From Nocardiopsis endophytica (GTDB lineage: Bacteria; Actinomycetota; Actinomycetes; Streptosporangiales; Streptosporangiaceae): a DNA stretch of 64,000 nt. The stretch is from assembly GCF_027706725.1 (NCBI RefSeq), contig NZ_JAQFWQ010000019.1, positions 19,776 through 83,775 of the forward strand, given 5' to 3'. Of the stretch, positions 59,909 to 64,000 are shown in pieces. How positions within the stretch are numbered: position 1 is the first letter of the stretch; the number at the start of each line of letters is the position of its first letter. Below the pieces are notes generated by a model. That model did not search any database. It saw only the letters and a list, made by a program, of their open reading frames with translations, and was not told the origin of the DNA. Made by a program: the position numbers and the translations under genes.

Positions 59909-60439
59909 GTGGCGGACCTGATCCCCCCGGGCCCGGACCTCGACAGGCTCTTCCGGGACTGCCGCTTCACGGCCTGGCGCCTGGAGACGCGCCGGGCCTA
60001 CGGAGTGGCCGAGGAGGACCGTCCCTACCGGGAATGGCTCGCCGGGCGCGATCCGGGGATCGGGTGGTTTCTGCCGTGGCTGGAGCTGGTGCGGGCCGAG
60101 ACGGCGAAGGGCAAGCGCATGGAGCGGGTCAGGCTGGTCGACGATCCCCCTTCCGACTACCTGAGGTGGGAGCTGTGGGGGACCCCCTACAACCTGGCCG
60201 CGGGGGAGGACATCCGGTACCTGCCCCGCGGCCATCCGGTCGTGCGCGAGCTGCCGGCCGAGGACTTCTGGCTGTTCGACAGCGCGGCCGTGGCCCGGCT
60301 GCGCTTCGACGGGGACCGGTTCGCCGGCGCCGAGCTCCTCCGCGGGGCCGAGGAGGTGGTCCGGGCCGCCCGGGCGCGCGACGCCGCCTGGCACCACGCG
60401 CTCCCCTACACCCGGTACCTGTCCACGCTGATCCGATGA
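59909..60439 (+). CDS. DUF6879 family protein
   Basis: 176 aa. LFRDCRFTAWRLETRRAYGV at the start, with paired Arg/Trp residues, and YLRWELWGTPYNLAAGEDIR and FWLFDSAAVARLRFDGDRF further on are the conserved DUF6879 blocks. GTG start one base after the previous stop, and its own TGA overlaps the next ATG (ATGA), so three genes are coupled. Often placed next to XRE/DUF5753 regulators; the activity is unknown. Confidence 0.8.
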   Translation: MADLIPPGPDLDRLFRDCRFTAWRLETRRAYGVAEEDRPYREWLAGRDPGIGWFLPWLELVRAETAKGKRMERVRLVDDPPSDYLRWELWGTPYNLAAGEDIRYLPRGHPVVRELPAEDFWLFDSAAVARLRFDGDRFAGAELLRGAEEVVRAARARDAAWHHALPYTRYLSTLIR

Positions 60440-61287
60440 ACGACTACCAGACGGCGCGGCACGCCCTCGGGACGCGCCTGCGCGAGCTGCGCTCGGACGC
60501 CGGGCTGTCCGGCCGCTCCCTGGCCGGGAAGCTGGGCTGGCCGCCCTCCAAGGTGAGCAAGCTGGAGCACGGGCGGCAGACCGCCACCGGGGACGACCTG
60601 CGCTCATGGGCCGAGGCGTGCGGCGCCCCCGGCGCGGCCGGGGAGCTCATCGCCCAGCGGCGCGCGATGGAGACGCACTACGCGAGCTGGCGGCGCCAGC
60701 TCGCCGCGGGCACGCGCGCCCGGCAGCGGGCGTTCGGCCAGGACGAGAGCGCCTCGGCGCGGATCCGGGTGTTCGAGTCGGCGTGCGTGCCGGGGCTGCT
60801 GCAGACCCCCGAGTACGCCCGGCACATGCTCCGCCGCACGGTGGAGCTGCACCGCGCGCCCGACACCGACGTGGAGGAGGGCGTGCGCGCCCGGATCCGC
60901 CGCCAGGAGGTGCTCTACGAGCCGCACCGCCGGGTGGAGGTGCTGATGTGGGAGCCCGCGCTGCGGATGCTGATCTGCCCGGAGGAGGTGATGGCCGGAC
61001 AGCTGGACCGGATCGCCGGGCTGGTGGGGATGCGGTCGGTGGACATCGCGGTGGTGCCCGCCGGGGCGCGGCTGCGGGTGGTGCCCTCGCACGGGTTCTG
61101 GATCTTCGACGACCGGATGGTGGTGGTCGAGACGATCGGCGCCGAGCTGCGGCTGGACGACCCGGAGGCGGTGGTGCCCTACCGGACGGTGTTCGAGGCG
61201 CTGTCCGCGGCGGCGGTGCGCGAGGCCGCCGCGCACCGGCTGCTCGCCCGTATCCGGGGCGACCTGCTGCGCCCGGCGGGCCCCTGA
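60436..61287 (+). CDS. XRE-family regulator with DUF5753, second locus
   Basis: 283 aa. The helix-turn-helix LSGRSLAGKLGWPPSKVSKL (about 24-43) is followed by DUF5753 with ESACVPGLLQTPEYARHMLR, the hallmark VPGLLQTxxYA block, and HGFWIFDDRMVVVETIGAEL. ATG overlaps the DUF6879 stop. The module is built like the one in the 31.6-35.8 kb element but with DUF6879 and a different small partner, and lies in the chromosome without an integrase. Confidence 0.88.
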   Translation: MNDYQTARHALGTRLRELRSDAGLSGRSLAGKLGWPPSKVSKLEHGRQTATGDDLRSWAEACGAPGAAGELIAQRRAMETHYASWRRQLAAGTRARQRAFGQDESASARIRVFESACVPGLLQTPEYARHMLRRTVELHRAPDTDVEEGVRARIRRQEVLYEPHRRVEVLMWEPALRMLICPEEVMAGQLDRIAGLVGMRSVDIAVVPAGARLRVVPSHGFWIFDDRMVVVETIGAELRLDDPEAVVPYRTVFEALSAAAVREAAAHRLLARIRGDLLRPAGP

Positions 61288-61440
61288 CCTCCTCCGGGGC
61301 CCAGCACGAGAAATTTCAAGAAACCTCGGGGACGCCGGGAATGGCCGCGCCCTAGCGTCGTGCCCCGGATGGACCGGACCGCGGCGGCCCGCCGCCGCGT
61401 GAGGGGTCGGTCCGGTCGGCGGGCTCGGGGAGGGGGCGCG

Positions 61441-61875
61441 GTGGACGCGGGGTGGTCCGGGTGGCGGTTCGGCACGCGGCGGGGGTTCTACAGCGGGGCG
61501 GTGGTCTACACCGCGACCCGGCCGCATCCCGAGGTGCCGGGGCGCACCGAGGAGGTGGAGGCGGCCGACCGGGACGAGCTCGCGGCGGCGCTGGAGGTGC
61601 ACGCCCTGCTGGACGCGCTGCGCGCACGGTACGGCCGGGACTGGGCCATCGGCGCGGAGTCGGCCACCTCCGGGCGCCCGCGGTGGGTGTGGGCGGCCCC
61701 GCGCGAGCCGGGCCGCACGGCGCCCCGGCCGATGCAGCCGGCCGAGCTGGCGGCCTGGCTGGACGCGCACGGCGCCCCCCGGAGCGGCGCGGGCGGCGGA
61801 TCGACGGGGGCCCTGGACGGCGACGGCCGACTTCCCCATCCAGGGCCCCCGCCGAGCCCCCGTCCGCACCCGTAG
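61441..61875 (+). CDS. Hypothetical protein
   Basis: 144 aa. GTG 61441 with GGAGGGGGC just upstream; an upstream in-frame ATG at 61369 adds only Arg/Gly-rich sequence. WSGWRFGTRRGFYSGAVVYT, EEVEAADRDELAAALEVHAL and DWAIGAESATSGRPRWVWA suggest a small soluble alpha-beta protein. The C-terminus is Pro/Gly rich and unstructured. No family recognised. Downstream of the XRE/DUF5753 gene, 153 bp away. Confidence 0.5.
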   Translation: MDAGWSGWRFGTRRGFYSGAVVYTATRPHPEVPGRTEEVEAADRDELAAALEVHALLDALRARYGRDWAIGAESATSGRPRWVWAAPREPGRTAPRPMQPAELAAWLDAHGAPRSGAGGGSTGALDGDGRLPHPGPPPSPRPHP

Positions 61876-61885
61876 GCCGAATCCC

Positions 61886-61949
61886 CGTTGATCTCGGGAG
61901 AAACGCCCCTACAAGCGCGCCGGTAGCGTCTTTTCTCCCGAGATCAACG
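61886..61949. repeat. Palindromic intergenic repeat, type B1 copy 3
   Basis: CGTTGATCTCGGGAGAAA (61886-61903) and TTTCTCCCGAGATCAACG (61932-61949) are perfect 18-bp arms. The centre keeps TAGCGTC, as in the copy at 36099. Between convergent genes. Confidence 0.88.
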
Positions 61950-61968
61950 ACGGAGGGGGCGGCGGGGC

Positions 61969-62850
61969 TCAGCCGGGCAGGGCGTAGCGGCCGTCGTCCA
62001 AGGGGTCGACGAGGCCGTCGGCGATCAGCGCGTCCAGGGCGCGCTCGCGCTGGACCGGATCGTCCCAGACGGCGTCGAGGGCGGGCTTGTCCACCGGCCC
62101 CGGGGAGGCGCGCAGGACCGCCAGCAGGCGGCCGCGGACCTGGCGGTCGGTCCCGGCGTAGCGCTGGCCGCGGCGGGGCGGCCCGTCATAGGCGGGGTAC
62201 CCGGCGGCGCGCCAGGCGCACCGGTCGGCGATCGGGCAGTCGGCGCACGCGGGGGAGCGGGCGGTGCACACCAGCGCCCCCAGCTCCATCACGGCCACAC
62301 TCCAGCGGACGGCGGTGGGCGCATTTTCGGGCAGCAGCTCCTCGGCGAGCGCCGTCTCGCCCCGGGTCGCGGCCTTGGGCGGGTACTGCACACCGGTGAC
62401 CGCTCTGGCCAGAACCCGGCGCACATTGGTGTCCAGAACCGCGTGCCGCTGCCCGTAGGCGAAGCTCGCCACCGCCGCCGCCGTGTAGGCCCCGATCCCG
62501 GGCAGCGCGAGCAGCTCCGCGTGGTCGTCGGGGACCTCGCCGCCGTGGCGCTCGGTGATCGTCCGAGCGCACGCGTGCAGGTTGAGGGCGCGGCGGGGGT
62601 AGCCCAGGCGGTTCCACATGCGCACCGCCTCCCCGGAGGGCTCGGCGGCCAGGTCGGCCGGGGTGGGCCAGCGGCGCATCCACGCCTCCCAGGCGGGCAG
62701 CACCCGCACGACCGGGGTCTGCTGCAGCATGACCTCGCTGACCAGCACCGACCAGGGGGAGGCCCCGTCGGCGCGCCAGGGCAGGTCGCGCGCGTTCCGT
62801 TCGTACCAGGCGAGGACCGCGGTGGAATAAGGGTTGTCGATCATGCCCAT
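61969..62850 (-). CDS. mutY: A/G-specific adenine DNA glycosylase
   Basis: 293 aa. It removes adenine opposite 8-oxoguanine. Catalytic Glu in VLVSEVMLQQTPVVRVL, helix-hairpin-helix LLALPGIGAYTAAAVASFAY, catalytic Asp in AVLDTNVRRVLAR, and the 4Fe-4S ligands Cys-x6-Cys-x2-Cys-x5-Cys in CTARSPACADCPIADRC. No full Nudix-like C-terminal domain, a short form usual in actinobacteria. ATG 62850 used; 62844 is equally possible and a GTG at 62886 would add 12 residues. Confidence 0.93.
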   Translation of the reverse strand: MGMIDNPYSTAVLAWYERNARDLPWRADGASPWSVLVSEVMLQQTPVVRVLPAWEAWMRRWPTPADLAAEPSGEAVRMWNRLGYPRRALNLHACARTITERHGGEVPDDHAELLALPGIGAYTAAAVASFAYGQRHAVLDTNVRRVLARAVTGVQYPPKAATRGETALAEELLPENAPTAVRWSVAVMELGALVCTARSPACADCPIADRCAWRAAGYPAYDGPPRRGQRYAGTDRQVRGRLLAVLRASPGPVDKPALDAVWDDPVQRERALDALIADGLVDPLDDGRYALPG

Positions 62851-62912
62851 TCGTGGCCGGAATACGGCGGGTTGAGTAGGTGACACGCCGGGGGAACCGG
62901 AATACTACGCCC

Positions 62913-63710
62913 ATGGCGTCAAGTGCTGGACACCCGGGACCGGTCAGCCCCGGGACGTATTGGAAGCGGCGTGTCTTCGTACTGGTGGGCCTGCTGGCGG
63001 TGGTGACGCTGATCGCCTACGCCTGCCGCCCGTCCGCCTCGGACACCGAGAACGCGGCCGGGGCGTCCCCGGAGGCGTCCTCCTCGCCCTCGGCGGAGCC
63101 GTCGTCCAGTGTCGCACCGTCGCCCACTCCCAGCACATCGCCGAGCGGGGACGACGAGGGCGGGGACGACGGGGACGAGGGCGACTCCTCCGGCGGCTCC
63201 GGCGACGGGGAATCCGGGTCCGGCTCCGGCGGGTCGGACTCCAAGGACGACGGGAAGGGCGACGGGGGGAAGGACTCCGACGAGGAGTACCCCGCGCCGA
63301 AGAAGGCGAGCGACCCGTGCCGCCCCTCCGACGTCGTCGTGACGGTGGAGACCGACAAGAGCGACTACGCCTGGGACGCCAAGCCGAAGATCGAGGTCAC
63401 CGCCGTCAACACCGCCGAGCAGACCTGCACGGTGGACCTGGGCCCGGAGAACATGGAGGTGCGCGTCACCTCCGGCGACGACCGGGTGTTCTCCACCGCC
63501 GACTGCGCGGTGCGCGAGGACGAGAACAAGGTCGAACTGGAGCGAGGCGTCCCGGAGAAGACCTCCTTCACCTGGGACCGCAAGCGGTCCTGGAAGGACT
63601 GCCGCGACACCGAGGCCACCGCCAAGCGGCCCGGGACCTACGTGGCCACCCTCAAGGGCGACTACGCCTCCGACAAGGACCGGGAACGCCAGGTGTTCCG
63701 CCTGAACTAG
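62913..63710 (+). CDS. Membrane-anchored protein with acidic linker and C-terminal beta domain
   Basis: 265 aa. ATG 62913 (MASSAGHPGPVSPGTYWKRR) leads into one membrane helix, VFVLVGLLAVVTLIAYAC, whose end has Ala-Cys-Arg. That Cys lacks a proper lipobox but might be lipidated. A Ser/Gly/Asp/Glu-rich disordered stretch (about 45-125) precedes a beta-rich domain with DVVVTVETDKSDYAWDAKPK, IEVTAVNTAEQTCTVDLGPE and RPGTYVATLKGDY, like immunoglobulin-type or DUF4232-like domains. Divergent from mutY. Extracytoplasmic role unknown. Confidence 0.7.
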   Translation: MASSAGHPGPVSPGTYWKRRVFVLVGLLAVVTLIAYACRPSASDTENAAGASPEASSSPSAEPSSSVAPSPTPSTSPSGDDEGGDDGDEGDSSGGSGDGESGSGSGGSDSKDDGKGDGGKDSDEEYPAPKKASDPCRPSDVVVTVETDKSDYAWDAKPKIEVTAVNTAEQTCTVDLGPENMEVRVTSGDDRVFSTADCAVREDENKVELERGVPEKTSFTWDRKRSWKDCRDTEATAKRPGTYVATLKGDYASDKDRERQVFRLN

Positions 63711-63821
63711 CCGACTCCGCGCTGACGCTTCCCGGGAAGGAACGACGCCGAACCGGCCCCCGAGCCCCGGGCCGTCGCGGTGCGGCCGGGCGGGCGGCCG
63801 ACCTGGTACTCCGCCTGAGGC

Positions 63822-63927
63822 CCCGGCCGGGCGGAGGGCCGGCGGAGTGTGGGGTGTTCGGCGGCGACGACGGAGGTCGGCGCCCCTTCCGGCAGCGCTG
63901 TCGGGTGCGGCGCGTGTGCGTGGTCAC
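63822..63927. repeat. Dispersed about 100-bp repeat, copy 2
   Basis: Matches 35955-36052 at roughly three quarters of positions by eye, with an identical 25-mer (63899-63923 and 36024-36048). The minus-strand frames of both copies read THTRRTRQR near their start, but neither has an RBS. The remainder of 63711-64000 shows no gene. Confidence 0.55.
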
Positions 63928-64000
63928 CGGAGAGGGGCGGCGACAGCCGGAGCTCGGCGGTTCCCGGGCCCTGCCTGCCGTCCGTCCGGCCGCTCGCGGT

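Noticed and set aside
63652..63927. 91-aa minus-strand ORF near the window end
   Set aside because: No RBS and Arg/Pro-rich. Similarity to a frame at 35792-36064 is explained by a DNA repeat rather than a gene.

Overview
The window reads as chromosome of a very GC-rich actinobacterium. GC-biased codons, a mycothiol gene (mshA), Lsr2, CarD, MurT/GatD, a PhoU/two-component pair with a PHO-box-like site, DUF5753/DUF397 regulator pairs and a chaplin-like secreted protein all point to Actinomycetes. The gene content and palindromic intergenic repeats suggest the Nocardiopsaceae/Streptosporangiales side (Nocardiopsis or Streptomonospora like). That placement is inference.

Layout. 1-8.0 kb: end of a probable sulfurtransferase, DUF1416, an EamA permease, a membrane protein with a degenerate P-loop, murT-gatD (lipid II amidation), a GIDE-like membrane protein, ygfZ and a Fur regulator. 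8.1-8.4 kb: a compact RNA element with a 12-codon leader ORF and a Shine-Dalgarno complementary to the whole 3' tail of 16S rRNA. 8.4-14.4 kb: nitrobindin-like FABP, a second GIDE-like protein, DsrE, gpmA, a YbjN protein, mshA and a secreted esterase. 14.5-22.5 kb: a BlaI/M56 pair behind a palindromic operator, DUF2516, a large membrane hydrolase, two tandem zinc metallopeptidases and DUF2207. 22.5-31.6 kb: dtd, a two-component pair with divergent phoU, carD, ispF, a DUF2637-like protein, cysS and rlmB.

31.6-35.8 kb: a 4.1-kb integrative element in tRNA-Thr(TGT), bounded by a 48-bp direct repeat. It carries a tyrosine integrase, two small genes, an XRE/DUF5753-DUF397 pair and a CYTH protein. 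36.4-40.1 kb: a small locus with a divergent methyltransferase, a 36-residue acidic peptide gene with a strong RBS, a YcaO protein and a 23S rRNA methyltransferase closely resembling the thiostrepton-resistance enzyme Tsr. This looks like a minimal RiPP locus with a thiopeptide-type resistance gene and is the strongest candidate for an under-described system.

40.1-59.5 kb: two bacterial PH-domain proteins, a chaplin-like protein, a cofactor block (DUF2520, panC, a nadB-nadC fusion, coaX), lysS, a LuxR-type small regulator, a GNAT protein, a PHP-UvrD fusion, lsr2 and clpC. 59.7-64 kb: a second XRE/DUF5753 locus with DUF6879, mutY and an acidic membrane-anchored protein.

At least eight copies of a roughly 56-70 bp palindromic repeat (arms GTTGATCTCGGG or GATGATCTCGAC) sit between genes, mostly at 3' ends, and tie the window together as one genome.
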